The notes beneath the pieces were generated by a model. That model worked only from the letters and a program-made list of their open reading frames with translations, was not told the DNA's origin and did not search any database. The translations under genes and the position numbers were made by a program. From Hofstenia miamia (taxonomy: Eukaryota; Xenacoelomorpha; Acoela), in assembly GCA_004352715.1 (NCBI GenBank), contig SCFE01000011.1, positions 1,638,326-1,702,325 of the forward strand: a stretch of 64,000 nucleotides of DNA, given 5' to 3'. This document shows positions 33,573 to 46,142 of the stretch, one piece after another (position 1 is the first letter of the stretch; every line of letters starts with the position of its first letter).

Positions 33573-33690
33573 AATTCTTTAGATTGAAATTTGTGTAATA
33601 AGTACATTGTTCATTATTACGTACATAGAGTAATTCTTTAGATTGAAATTTGTGTAATAAGTACATTGTTCATTATTACGTACATAGAGT
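33573..33690. repeat. Two perfect tandem copies of a 59-bp unit
   Basis: Unit starts AATTCTTTAGATTGAAATTT and ends GTACATAGAGT; copies at 33573-33631 and 33632-33690 read identically. A recent duplication or an assembly artefact. Confidence 0.9.
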
Positions 33691-33839
33691 AATTAACCAT
33701 CTCCCATTATATAAACATTGAATTCGAAACAACGCCCAAAGTTTTCCAGTTGAGCTGGAGTTCCAGGATGATTTTTAAAAATAGCAGAGTTTTATTGATG
33801 TTTTTTTCAAATTATGATATTTTAAAAGAAAATATTTAA

Positions 33840-34026
33840 TGCCTCCGCCAAGGAGGTTACGTTTTTGGTAGCGTTGTTTTGTTTGTCTGGTTGTTAGCAA
33901 CTTTACGACCTCAAATTTTCACCAGAGGTGCGTCTTGGCCCAAGGAAGAATCCATTACATTTTAGTGCTGATCCGGGGGACACAAACTGTGTGGCGGAGG
34001 TCTGCGCTCTCCGAGCGCTTTTCTAG
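33840..34026 (+). mobile_element. Non-autonomous Helitron-like element
   Basis: The 3' end has a perfect hairpin, GCGCTC-TCC-GAGCGC, then TTTT and CTAG followed by T, which is the Helitron 3' signature (hairpin then CTRR). The 5' end begins near GCCTCCGCCAAGGAGG. CCTCCGCCA there is complementary to TGGCGGAGG near the 3' end, like the subterminal inverted repeats of Helentron-type elements. It is 187 bp, non-coding and GC-richer than its surroundings. The GGCGGAGGTCTGCGCTCTCC end resembles a repeat I recall from several marine invertebrates. The 5' TC terminus is not obvious. Confidence 0.5.
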
Positions 34027-34237
34027 TTTTTTCATATTTCCTAGTTTCGTAAGTTACAAAATAATTTTTTGCGATTGAAAAAGAAAATATATTTCAAATA
34101 ATTCATTAGTTGCAATATTTTCAAGTGGATTTTTAAGTATTAGTGGTTTTTCTTCCGATTTTTCGGATTGATATTTGAAAATTCATTAGAGTTCGAGGTT
34201 TTAACATTCCGGGTACTTGAAGCTCTTTTTAAAGAAG

Positions 34238-34281
<44 letters not shown>

Positions 34282-36599
34282 GCTCACAGAATTGTTTTAT
34301 TTATTCTTATTATACTTGCTTTTTATGCTTTTACTGTTATCTTTGTTGTCATATTATATGAAATGGAGTGGTACTATTTTTTGAAGTGAGGTCACTGACA
34401 GGATTTGGTTCAGTTTTTTTGACCCCACATATTTCAAATTGGTGCATTATAATTTGTAAGTGTGGTTTCAAATTTCATGTTTATTGGGATTTGAATAATG
34501 AAAACGCAAAACAAATAACCTATTTGAAAAATAGTTCAACTAACAAATTTGGGGTGAGGCGGCTTAGTATAGATATATTACTACATGCTACAAACGAGTT
34601 TTGTATTTCAAAGTGTATTGAAAACAAAAGTTGGACATTGTTCAACTTTTTGCCCAGTTAACATTTACGGTTTGAATCTCAATGCAAATTGATGGTGAAC
34701 TAGTCAAGATGTGACAGCTTCGTCAACATTGATGCTGATAAACATTGCTGATGATATTCAACATATCTGTTTTTTGTTGAATTTTAAATTAGGGGGTGAT
34801 ATTTGATCCAACCTCCCACTGGAAAATGTGCTAGCACAGCACAAGCAAAACACTAGCTACACAGGATACAAATTTTTTTTATAATTTTTATAAATTTGTT
34901 ATTTTTTAGGGCTTAATTAGTAAGCATAAATACTATTTCATATTTATGTGCACATTATCACTTATTTTTTTCTATATTTAAAATACTGGTGATTTGCTAG
35001 CAAAAGCTAGCTACATGTATGGCATCTATTGTTACATTTTTATTGATAGAAAACACGAGCGCATTACTAGCTAAAACACAATTTGTATATAAATATTAAT
35101 GAAGAAATACTATGATAAATTTAACAATCTTAGATTCAAACAAGTATTAAATGATATTTGACTTCACAATCCATATTATAGTTTAAAATATACATTTTCT
35201 ACTTATTATTAGTTGTAATCATGAATATTAAAATTAATATGAGAATAATTTATGCAAAAGTGTAGGACTAGCCTAGAATTGTTTGAAAACTATTAAAACT
35301 CCTTTTGGTTTGCTGCTTTTTCGTATTGATCTGAAAAAATTATTTTATAATCTAATCAAAATAGAGACATTTATTTGAATTTTTTATTGCCAGAATGATT
35401 ACCACATTGTTAGAGAATATATACAATGACATTTTAGCTTACACAATATTATATAAAAATATACAAAATTGCATTTTTTGCAAATGGAATTGAATGTCAA
35501 TGCTAACAAATTTGAGTTTGCAATTGATATTTCTTGTGGTTGACTGTGGTTATTTATTAGTGTGTCTTGCATGAATTCTTTTTTTAGTGCACTGTTGTGC
35601 ATGATGTGTTAAGCAATTGTTTCTGCTACTAATAAAATGTTTTAATACAATATTGAAGATTTGTAGAATGAATGCATTAGGTGATATTACTTTGATAAAT
35701 TTCTATATTTCTGCAGAACTGTATGATTGTTGTTTTTCTTAAACCACACAATTCAATATTAATTAAGAGCTTGCTCCAAATGTCTCCATGCATCATACAG
35801 GCATTTCCAATGACAACATGCAAATATATACATTGGTATTATAATACTATAGTGGAAAGATTCAAAATTCACTTATTTCTTCAATACTATTTATTAATGA
35901 TTTAAGAAATATTACAATTGGCTTTAAGCTCTGTGAATTTTGCAAAGTATATATTTACTGAAGTTGCTTTCTTAATATAATACCAATCTTCAAAGTGGGA
36001 GTTACAATTTTATGCAATGATATATAGTTATACTATGAAGCAATAAATATCAAATTACATATAATTATATTTTGCAAGCTATATTATTTCTCAATAAAGT
36101 AAACATAGATGAAAAAATTTTGCTGCAAGCAAAATAAGGACTGAAACCTGCAATATCTGTGTAATTATTGTTTTTGAATTTTCCTATACAGATTTCATTT
36201 TGCACCAAGGCCAGGTGCAAGCTATGTCAACCTTTGATGACAACCATCCCTCTTGTAAATATTATTGATTTTTGAAGTATGAGGACTCCCTAACCCCAGG
36301 TTTCCCCTCCACTACCACACTAATTATTTGTATGTGTTTGCACAAGTCTATCTACCTTTTAAAACATTTTAGATTTTCTTCATTTAAAGGCAATATAATA
36401 CAGGTATATCAAAAAAATAATTTTTGTTGCAATTTCTTCAAATTTTGAGAAGTTAATTCAGATACAAAAAAATGCTCCACACATACTTTAAAGAATTTCT
36501 ATTGTCTACTTTAGAAGATACAAGCAGGTTAATTAATTGATAACTACTAGCTACAAATTCAAACTATTTTTGAGTTTTATTAAGCAGAAATTTTTAAAA
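34027..36599. other. AT-rich, no gene identified
   Basis: Contains a (TA)n run at 34239-34273. ORFs at 34368-34661 and 35399-35602 lack family features. GCTAGCAAAAGCTAGC near 34997 is a small palindrome. Confidence 0.4.
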
Positions 36600-38150
36600 A
36601 ATCTAATCATTATTAACCAATGAACTAACTCATTTTGAAGACCAAATATAATCACGCAGCATCTCTTTTGTCCAAGATGCATCAAAGTGCTTGTCAAAAC
36701 TTATCATTTGTTGATGCATTCACCATGCTTTTCAGAAAAAGAGCCAATATATTTTGAAAATTGTTCTTGATGCTTAAAGAGCAAATGCATCTTTATTGTC
36801 ATTCTCTGCACAGCAAGATTTTTGAAAGAATCTATCAAATTATTTATTCTTTCTTTTCAGTCAAAACAAACATTTTGCCCAAATGCACCTGAAACAACAG
36901 AACAGAATGAATCCCAAGCCTCTTGCTGTAGTGGATCCATGGGAAGGCAGAATTGTTCATCATTTAAGTGACTTCTGATTTCTGGTCCATTGAAAACACT
37001 GTTTTCTAGTTTTGCATCACGTTTTGGAATTTCCTTCACAAATATGAGAAGCATGCACTTTCCTTGTTCAAATTGTTAACAAGCACTTGAAATAGACCAA
37101 GCAAATGGATCACAGGAAATGCTATTTTTTCAATGGAAATTAATGGCATGCTATCAAATTCATGACAATTTGGCCATATATGCTCTGATTGAAAATCAAT
37201 TGGCTGTTACATGAATCAAAGAGACAAAAGAAACATGGATATTTAGCATATCCTCCCTTTAAGCCCATTAGAAAGTTGAGCACTTTCAAATTGTACTGAT
37301 GACCTTTCTTCTCTTATGTGAACCCAACAAATTGGAACTCAAGGATATTTGTTGGTTTTTGCCATCATGATTGCTTTAAGACTGATTGAGTTTGAATCAA
37401 TAAACAAACACTATTCTTGAGATGAATAAACAATTTCCAAATATTCCATTATCTTAGATATATTGCTGGCAAACATATAATTTTCTTTAGTTGAAAAGAG
37501 TGTAGTTAAGGCTGAATGACGCAGATGATTTTTTTTAATATGTTACTCTTTTCAGGCTTTTGTTCATTCCAGAGTGAGTTTTTAACATCCTAAGACATTT
37601 CTTTGACATGATCTTGCTTAATTTTAGTTCTCTACAGAAATCATTAAAAAAACCTTCATTCCAATAAAAAAGGCTGTCATCAGACTCCATTTGCCATAAA
37701 ACATCATCAGTATTGTCAAAAATAATATCATTGAAGGAGCTGTCTGATTTTGAAAGATATTCCTGATCAGGCAGCTCACTAGTCAAAGAATCAACTCTTG
37801 GAATTTTGCAATTGGTACAGTTGAAATATTTGACATTTTTATTGAAAGGTGCTTTAACAATTGAGCAAAAGTAGCATTCTCTGAAGCTGTGACTGGCGCA
37901 TTCTGTCCAAATAGCTGGTCAATTAAATTGACAGTAACTTCTAGACTTATGATAAAAACTCATTTGACAAGTAGAGCAAATATACAATGGGTAAACTTTT
38001 TCTCACAATCAGTAGGTGATGATTTAAAGAAATCTCAATACCTTTTTTTTAATTCTGCACTAAATTTGCATTCTTACCTTGGATGAACTGCACACAAAGA
38101 GTAAAACAAATCAGGATTTGCTTTATGCTTATGAGATGACATAATATGAA
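36600..38150 (-). pseudogene. Decayed copy of a repetitive, uncharacterised metazoan gene family
   Basis: Fragments in order on the - strand: near 37880 ECYFCSIVKAPFNKN after an AIWTEC (a CX2C-type piece), then SELPDQEYLS, then WNEGFFNDFCRELKLSK (37786-37535), later FNGPEIRSHLNDEQF and EAWDSFCSVVSGAFGQN (37054-36857), then NLAVQRMTIKMHLLFKHQEQF and FSEKHGECIN, and finally FDASWTKEMLRDYIW near 36640. This series matches, from memory, a multi-copy hypothetical protein of insects, cnidarians and other animals (DCYFC, GPDIRKL, EAWxSF, MSLKxHFLHSHL, EQGERFHQD, YQGRWDxxMMADYCW). The second half's GERFHQD block reads GECINK. Several frameshifts and stops. Function unknown; its copy number suggests mobile-element association. 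Confidence 0.6.
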
Positions 38151-40744
38151 ATAATAAGCAACATATGTGCATTTGTTATCTTATATGCTGTCTGCCTTTA
38201 GAACATTGCACAAACTACATTACTCATTATGTTACCAGAGAATAGTTGCACAATAAGTCACAGGAAAATGTCAATATCTTTTTTTGTGGATGATAAATTT
38301 TGAAAAAAACTTGGTAAAGAGCTTATTTTCATTAGTACTACACAATGTTAAAATTTAAAGAAATTGCAAAATTTTGAGATACCAGTGTAATCAAACATTA
38401 TTGGTGTAAAAATAGCATTCTATTACACATTTATTATTAACTCAATCAAAAAGATGCAGTTTATGTCATTGGAAATCACTTTTTCTCTGATTCTAAGTAT
38501 GACTTAGAGATTGAGTATCTCCAAATTCAATCTGAGCTTGCTCAATTATTCATGTTGTAGTTTTTTTGTAAAAATCTTGTTCATAGGTTCATTATATCAA
38601 GTTATTAAAGAAAATATCTTTTCTGAAAAATTAGACCAGCTCTGGCCAGACAAGCTCAGCTAATATAGATCTTAGAGCCAAACATTCTGAAAACCAAATT
38701 TTTTCAATGAAATTTGCTACTTTAAAATTCAAATGGAGCTGTGATATTTTAAAAAATTTCTTTGCTATAGCCTGCTATAGTTAAGGTATAATATCTAAGG
38801 GCAAACCTGGGTTTTCAAAATTAATTTTTTTAGAAAATTTATGGCTGTTTGAAATTTTTTAATTGAAATTTCAAACAATTCTGATCAAAATTCAAATGAC
38901 TATAGTGAAGAAATAAGAAAAATTTCAAAAAAAGTTTTTTTCAAATAAATGGTATAAAAAATTTAAAAATTCAGGCTTATTAAAAATGTATATAAACTTC
39001 TATTCTTGGGAATTTAAAAAACTTTTATTTTCAAATTATTTTGCCTTTAGATGTGCAATTTTGCAATGCTCAGGCCTGTAAAAGGCTTACAAACTTAAGC
39101 CTCTAGCACTCTTTAAGCCTGCAACATTTCATGGTGATATCTGCAATATTGACAGAGCAATGGGCAAACTGTGTTTTTCATGAAATTTAGAGGATCTATA
39201 GGATGCAACTAACATTGCTTAACAAAACATTGCTTATATATATACATAATTATTCTTATTGAATGCCTAGTTGGATGAAATAAATTATTATCTATCAATT
39301 ATATAATCTACTCTGCATTATCAGAAGTGTATTTGTTGTAAATTGAAATTCTTCTATTAAGTAAAGCTTAGATCCCTTTCTCTAGCCTTCATCTATGAAA
39401 AAACTTAGTAAAGTTGCATTTACTTAAACTTAATATTTAAACTAATATATGAAATATAAGTTCTTCATAAAATAGCATACATTTTGCAATGTTTATTGCA
39501 TTAAATACTTCAAACAATAAACCTTGATTCCTAAATTTAAATAATTAATGAATATATGTTATCTCTTGATTGTTTTATTTTGATTTTACAAAAGTGTAAT
39601 GCATTTCACAAAGGGTGTAGATAATTGGGCAAATTGATAATAATCTGGTTCACAGCCTAGTTGCAATGTAAAAAATAAAACTTGTATAATAATAAATGAT
39701 TGTTTCTTATTTTTCAGTTTACATTTCAACTTAATGATTGTTCAAACCTTACATGGTGTTAATTAAACTTATGCTTTTCATAGTAAGAAGTTTAATTAGT
39801 TTTACTTGAACAAATCATTTTACTCAAAATCAACAAAGTTAGCACTTTTTTACTAAGCTTAATGTTTAATCTTTAATTTTTAATTGGTTGTCAAGAAAAG
39901 TCAAGAGACTGTATGAAAATCTTCCTATATTTAAGCTTGCTCAAAAGCTACTATGTGAATGTATAAAATTATATTGTAATAAACAAAGCAAAACTTTATT
40001 ATAATTACACACAATATATCTAAAAACTATGTTTCTGATATTAGAAAACCTGGACACACACTTGTAAAACACAAGAAACTGTAGCCAATAAGCTTAAGCT
40101 GTTGAGTAGCAAAACACATAACCTCTTGCACAATGGTCATACTCTTGAATCAATCAAAGTCAAAGAAGTCAGGTATGAAGCTAATGGCAAGAGTACTACA
40201 AAGAGTTTTGAGTAGCATAGGCAATCCCATTCCAGAACTCAGCCAAAATAAACTTAGTTTTCCTACACCAGTAGAGCCAAGCTCTTCTGTTGTTGCTTTC
40301 TAAGGTAGACAATAATAGCTTGTAGCACTTACTGCAAAGATATTTAAGAAAAAAGTGAATAGAAACCAATACATTAATATTCAAATGTAAATCTGACAAC
40401 TGTGAATTGCATCAGAATTGTTCTCAGTGTTAAAGGCTGACATCTCAAATAGGCTATAGTTTATTTAGTCAATAATTAGGTTAAAATCAACAATTAGTAT
40501 TTTTGCAAAATGTTAGCTTACATAGCAATCAATTAGTTTGTATATAGTGACCAAGTGATAGTGAAGTGTCTATAGAAAAAACAATTTGCAACATCTTTGA
40601 AGTCCAGATGATAACCCCATGCACATATCATTTTGATGGTTACTTGATTTAATTTGTACTTGACCCCATTTATGTATTGAAAGTATATTAAATGAATAAT
40701 ATATAGGCAGTAGGTGGACAACTTTGGAAACTATTTTTGAATAA
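38151..40744. other. AT-rich, no gene identified
   Basis: Long homopolymer-rich stretches and a short TA run near 39235. ORFs at 40196-40399 and 40533-40860 (- strand) look like chance; the latter is partly antisense to the LINE start. Confidence 0.4.
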
Positions 40745-42811
40745 TTCGTGTGATGTCCACAATTATTAATGATTTCATTGCAAAATCCCACCCAAGCACA
40801 ACTAATTGGACTAATTACGAACAGGCAAAGCAATTGATCAAAAAAAAACCGTAAAAACAACTATGATGCTAAAATAAAGAATTATTTTGAGCAAATGAAT
40901 AAATCAAGTAGAAAATGGAACTTTGTGAGCCAAACAATTGGAAAAAATAAAAGTTCATCAACTAACATTAACGAAATACGTTTTAAAAATAAGCTTTATG
41001 GAAATAAGAAACAAATAGCAAACATTTTAAATGAAACTTTTGCAAAAATGGGAAATTTTCATTTTAATTCTCATGATACATATCAAGAACGTGTATGCCA
41101 ACTGAAACAAAACCCTAAATTTAATTTTAATTTAATTTCTTCTCATGATTTAATGAAAGTAGTCAAAGGACTAGACACAACAAAATCTTGTGGTTCAAGT
41201 AATCTACCATATTTCATAATAAAAAAATACTTTTATATATTCGAAGAATACATCCTGTTAGCTTTCAATCAATGTATTATTGACAATAATTTTCCCGACG
41301 TTTTGAAATATTCGGATATCTCACCACTATATAAGAAAGGAGATCCTCTCGATCCATTTAATTACCGACCAATAAGCATAACGCATCCATTTTCTAAAAT
41401 TTTTGAAAAACTTTTAGCTGCCCAAATATATAAGTATTTAAACGACAATAAAATTCTATCAGAGCATCAATTTGGATTCAGACCAAAATTCAGCACTACT
41501 GATGCCATACTCTCAATTACCGAAAATTTAAAATGTAACCTAAATAACAATCTTTCTACGGCTGTTGCATTTTTAGACCTTAGTAAGGCATTCAATTCTA
41601 TGGATTTTAACGTTTTAAAAGCAAAATTATTTGAACAGGGCTTCAGTCATTTAGCTATACATCTTATAATGCATTTTTTGAATAATCGAAAACAGCGTGT
41701 AAAATTGGACGGAATTTTTTCAGACTATACAACTACAAATCTTGGAGTTCCACAAGGCACAGTATTAGGGCCTATCTTATTTGCACTCTATGTAAACGAT
41801 ATGTCTCAATCATTAAAAAATGGAACTATTTACCAATACGCTGATGACACATGTATTATTAGAACATCGAAAAATCCGTTTGACGCTACTAAGTTTTTGA
41901 CTAAAGACATTGAATCACTGATTACGTATTTTGATAATAATAGATTAAAAATTAATGCAAATAAAACTCAATTTATTATATTTGCACCAAAGGAACATCA
42001 AAAGATTTCCGAAAATATCAAAATTAACATAAATAAAAATGTAATTGTGCAATGTAAATCAGTATGTTATTTAGGAGTAACAATTGATCAAGATTTAAAA
42101 TTTAATGAATTTTTGTCTTTAAAATTAAGAAAAATGGCATCTGGAATTAAATTTTTATATCATTTACGGCACCTAGGGAATTCATATCATAAACAGTTTA
42201 TTAATTCTTTTGTAATCAGTGAATTTAGTTATTGCTGCTTTCTCTTTCAACATATTACTGCTAGAAATAGAACATCATTATCAAAACTGTACAACTGGTC
42301 TTTGAGATCACTCAATTATATCCCTAAACACGAATCTGTCAGAGACTTAATATCAACATATAAGATACTATCACCTTTATATTATATCCAATATCAATCA
42401 CTCTGTATAATGCATAAATATGTTAATAGCTCAAATTCCTTTAAGTTCCTAAATGATTTCTTAAAACACAATCAAAGAAACAAAAAACTTTTTAGCAATA
42501 TTAATCGCAAAGATTCATTTACATTTATGTGTTCGAAATTGTGGAATGATCTAAATGTGGAAATTAAAACTGAAAAAAATTATAAACATTTTAAAAAAAA
42601 GATAAAAGAAATTTTACTGGAAAAGCAATTATTAATTGGAATTACAAATGAATTAAGCACCTGGACTCAATTTATATAAATTTTAAGCCCTTTAAGTAAG
42701 GTGCATATTTATATTTTTGTATATTTATATTTGTTTGTGTGTATTTGTTTGTGTGTTAGTTTGTAGTTCTTGTTACTAAGTTACGCAATAAATTTGCTTT
42801 AACTCTTAATA
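40745..42811 (+). mobile_element. 5'-truncated LINE family 1, copy C, RT frame intact
   Basis: Homology extends upstream of the ORF Met to about 40745: a TNWTNYEQAKQLIK segment precedes a run of nine A (40835-40843) where one base of frame is lost, then RKNNYDAKIKNYFEQ leads into the ORF. The 5' half with any endonuclease is absent. The 3' UTR has GTGTTAGTTTGTAG and ends GCAATAAATTTGCTTTAACTC (42785-42805). There is no poly(A) tail; this 3' end is shared with copies A and B. Confidence 0.85.
40895..42679 (+). CDS. LINE reverse transcriptase ORF (endonuclease part missing)
   Basis: 594 codons without a stop. Residues about 140-165 hold LYKKGDPLDPFNYRPISIT (RT block 1); about 190, FGFRPKFSTTDAI; about 225-235, FLDLSKAFNSMD (motif A Asp); about 285-300, LGVPQGTVLGPILFALYVND (motif B); about 313-318, YADDTC (motif C with both catalytic Asp). 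The thumb region follows, then a ~220-residue C-terminal region shared with copies A, B and D. The enzyme would copy element RNA at the insertion site. All RT catalytic residues are present, so RT could be functional, but the A-run frameshift and missing endonuclease make the copy itself incapable. The Met at 40895 is internal, not the native start. Confidence 0.9.
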   Translation: MNKSSRKWNFVSQTIGKNKSSSTNINEIRFKNKLYGNKKQIANILNETFAKMGNFHFNSHDTYQERVCQLKQNPKFNFNLISSHDLMKVVKGLDTTKSCGSSNLPYFIIKKYFYIFEEYILLAFNQCIIDNNFPDVLKYSDISPLYKKGDPLDPFNYRPISITHPFSKIFEKLLAAQIYKYLNDNKILSEHQFGFRPKFSTTDAILSITENLKCNLNNNLSTAVAFLDLSKAFNSMDFNVLKAKLFEQGFSHLAIHLIMHFLNNRKQRVKLDGIFSDYTTTNLGVPQGTVLGPILFALYVNDMSQSLKNGTIYQYADDTCIIRTSKNPFDATKFLTKDIESLITYFDNNRLKINANKTQFIIFAPKEHQKISENIKININKNVIVQCKSVCYLGVTIDQDLKFNEFLSLKLRKMASGIKFLYHLRHLGNSYHKQFINSFVISEFSYCCFLFQHITARNRTSLSKLYNWSLRSLNYIPKHESVRDLISTYKILSPLYYIQYQSLCIMHKYVNSSNSFKFLNDFLKHNQRNKKLFSNINRKDSFTFMCSKLWNDLNVEIKTEKNYKHFKKKIKEILLEKQLLIGITNELSTWTQFI

Positions 42812-44200
42812 AGTTGGATCTTGAAATGAGGTAATCTTGGGTCAAAGCAGTGCCACTTGTAAGTAAGTGAGGAAGTTACTACAATCATTCTATGGCCCAA
42901 TCACAACACAAAAATTTCAATCCAAATTTATTGATTATATAGACTTATTTCCAGATAAAAATTTAAGGGCTAAACAATTGTAGAATAACTGGGTTGAATC
43001 TAGAGAGAACTTTGCTGGAGGAATTAGTGTCAAAGCAGAAGGTTGCTGAGGTGAACATATACTAGAACAACAGTGATCCTAGTGAACAAGAGAACAGGGT
43101 TAAACTATTTCTCTCTTTGGTGTCTTATATACAATGCGTATTTACAATATTTACAAACATTAAAACAACTAGTCAACAGAAAAAGCACGTGATCTGGCTG
43201 ATAAATAACAACAACTGCCAACTGATGTTACACAATGTTGTTTTGTGTTGTTATATGGTTGTTTTATGTATCAAAGACAATGTTCTTTTAACATTGAAAT
43301 GGTACCATTTGATTAGTTGAAATAATGTTGCTTCAACAATGTCAAATTAAATTGCTTTTGGTTGTTTTTTATGAATAAAAAAGCAATATTTTAATGTCAT
43401 AACAACATTGTTTTATATTTTCACATGATTGTTTTAGCATTATGTGCAAAATAACATTTTATATTGCTTAGCAGTTCAAGCATTGCTGATTAAACAAACA
43501 TAAGCCTATTTAAGGGCAGACTATTACCTTTCAGACACTGTCAAACATATTCAATACAAAAATTTGTTAAACATTTAAATGAATGTTTTTTATATAAATG
43601 ATAACAATGTGCATAAAAATCTGCCAAATTTAAAACAAATTTAAAAATCTAACAATAAGTACAATTGTGAAATAGTAATTTCTTAAATTGTGAAAAATAT
43701 CTTCTGCTCAAATGTAAATTTTTATTTAACAGTCAATTTCAAAGTGTCCAAATATTCATGAATAAATTATTTTGAAAATTCACTTATCTGGTATAGTAAA
43801 TTTTCACAAATTTATAATTTCCAAAAAGGTTTTGGAAATCATTTTTTATATTAAAAGTATCTAGTAATAAGAATAACAAAGTGAGTTTTATTTTTGAGCA
43901 TCTGGTCACTGATAATTTATTACTAAAGTTGTTTTCTATTATTTTGATCTATAGAGACTAATATCAATTGTCAAAAGAATTAGATTAGTTCTTTGATTAT
44001 GATTATTTTAACTAGTAGAGATTAATATTGGAGCTTTGACTTTCACTTTAATGATTTGTATTTTTGCTTATGATTTGAACTCAAATCAGCTCAGTCTTAG
44101 ATCCTGTGCACAATGCCATCCATGTGTAGTTGACGGGCTTTTATTCCTTTTATCTAGAGAAACTAGCTTAAATATCAATCATTAGTTATTAAGTTATTGT
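42812..44200. other. No gene identified
   Basis: AT-rich flank of the LINE. One 67-codon ORF (43117-43320) without features. Confidence 0.4.
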
Positions 44201-46142
44201 AGAGTCACTCAGGGCCCTTGTTTATTTTATTTTTCAATTATTGGCACTCTCCAATTAATTTGGTGCTATTTACTATCTTTGATTTAGTGAATTTATTAAT
44301 TTGTAGTCTTTCAAACTTAAATTTCAAATTTAGTAATTGGCCCCTCAATTTAGAGATTATGTGTAATTGCTCATTTAATTTGTGAGGGAAACAAGTGAAT
44401 TTTTGTAAAATGGTAAATATTTACCTTTTTCTGTAATAAATAGGGAACTTATACTGTTATCAAACTTCAAAAAAATTTTGTTCTTGCTGGATAATGTTTG
44501 CTATATTTTTCTTTATTACTTTACTAACCTTTTTAGATCTGGTATTGTTAATATGATAATAAACTCGTAAGATCTGGCGATAATGTGGGAGGAACTCTGC
44601 TGTGCCTGGGGTGACAACTCACTCCTTGACAGATGTGAGCCCATATTGTGCTCACTTTAGGCTACATGTAGGCATAGGGAATGAAAGAACTACTAAATCT
44701 ATTGATTGTACATGCACAAACTATCACACAATGCGAATATTATTACATTGGCATACATGAATATGTGGTAATTACACATTATTAATATCTTTATTACATG
44801 AGCTGAGATAACAAACACTGAGATAAATTTGTTTTATTGAGCTAGAAATTAAACTTGAGACACTTGATTAGCAGGGATGGATTCTGATGACTTGGCTTTG
44901 GTGAGATGCCATGTGAATTGGTCACTATCTGAAATGCCATTTTGGAAAGGATATCATTTAATTTTTCTACAGTGAAAAGGCAAACTACCAATATTCATTT
45001 GTTTTCTTAGAATACAGGCTGCTCTTGGCAATGGTAATTTTTTGCAACCTTGTACTGCTTGAGCTGCTAGACACAGACCACTGATTCTACATTATGCCTG
45101 TTTCAGACATTAGAATCACAGGCTAATTATGGTTTCATTAAGCCTTCTTATATTATGGAGCAGCCTTCTGGTATCAATTTACTGGATTTACCATGTTTTA
45201 TGCTACCCTAATCAGACCCTTGATTCTAGATTAATGTAGGATCAGTGGCTGCAAACTATACCAGCAGCACTAAGAATCTAATTGTCATGGCAGAAGGTTG
45301 CAAAAGTTACCTTAATAGAGCAGCCATGATTCTAACAATAAAATAATCAATCTAACAAACATTGGTAATTCATCCATGTAACTTGTAACTGTCTAGAGAG
45401 AAAACATCCAGGATGACCAATTCATATGGCTTCCAGCCAAAGTGCTACCTGAGGGGAGGGTAGTTTGTGAATTGAGTGTGCATTGTTGTCCTATTTGTCT
45501 CATAATTTATTATCTAGCTCAATACAAATACAACAGTCTTGATGTAGTTCTTATCTCTCAGCTCACTATTAAATAGCACATAATTGCCATGCATTCACAT
45601 TAAGAAACAGTATAATATCATCACAGTGTAACCATGTTATTGGTGCATGTTGAAATCAAACAAAGGTTTTATCTTGCCTATGTGTAACTGTAACTTAATT
45701 TGGTGCATGATTTGGGCTGCTAACTGCCTAAAAGCCACATGTTGAATCAGTTCACAGTTAGAGTAACTCCAAATTGTTTCCATAACTTACACAATCATTA
45801 TTATCAAATCAATTGAGTAAAAGAGAAATATAAATGTGTAAGAGAATTGAACACAGTTGAGGTAAGGTATACTCTATTGCACTTTGCTACAATGTTGCCC
45901 CTATTTATACATAGTTTCAAAATAATTACCTGTCTCTGTTTACAACTCAAAAAATCATATGATCATGTTTCCCTCACAAATTCAATTGAGCAATAAAAAA
46001 CACGAATCACAACATTGAGAGGACATAAATAGAGCATTATAAACTAAGCTCGAAATACGTCAAAAGACGTAACTAACTCAAATTACAAAATAAGAAATAA
46101 ATTGAAACTAAATAAAATTTGTGAAAATCCCTGAGTGACTCT
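44201..46142. mobile_element. 1.9-kb element with long degenerate inverted repeats
   Basis: The left terminus AGAGTCACTCAGGG is perfectly complementary to the right terminus CCCTGAGTGACTCT. Inner arm boundaries also pair: ATTTGTGAGGGAAAC (44379-44393) with GTTTCCCTCACAAAT (45967-45981). So the arms are about 180-190 bp each, diverged in between. The interior has no ORF over 60 codons. Long TIRs and no coding suggest a non-autonomous element (MULE- or foldback-like). No target duplication recognised. Confidence 0.6.

Noticed and set aside
34368-34661. 97-codon ORF next to a TA repeat
   Set aside because: No domain, AT-driven composition, no homologous feel; treated as chance.
37700-37725. CATCATCAG near 37700 as another hammerhead core
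   Set aside because: On the - strand only CTGATGATG is present, with no GAAAC partner or stem II; it lies inside the decayed gene-family copy.
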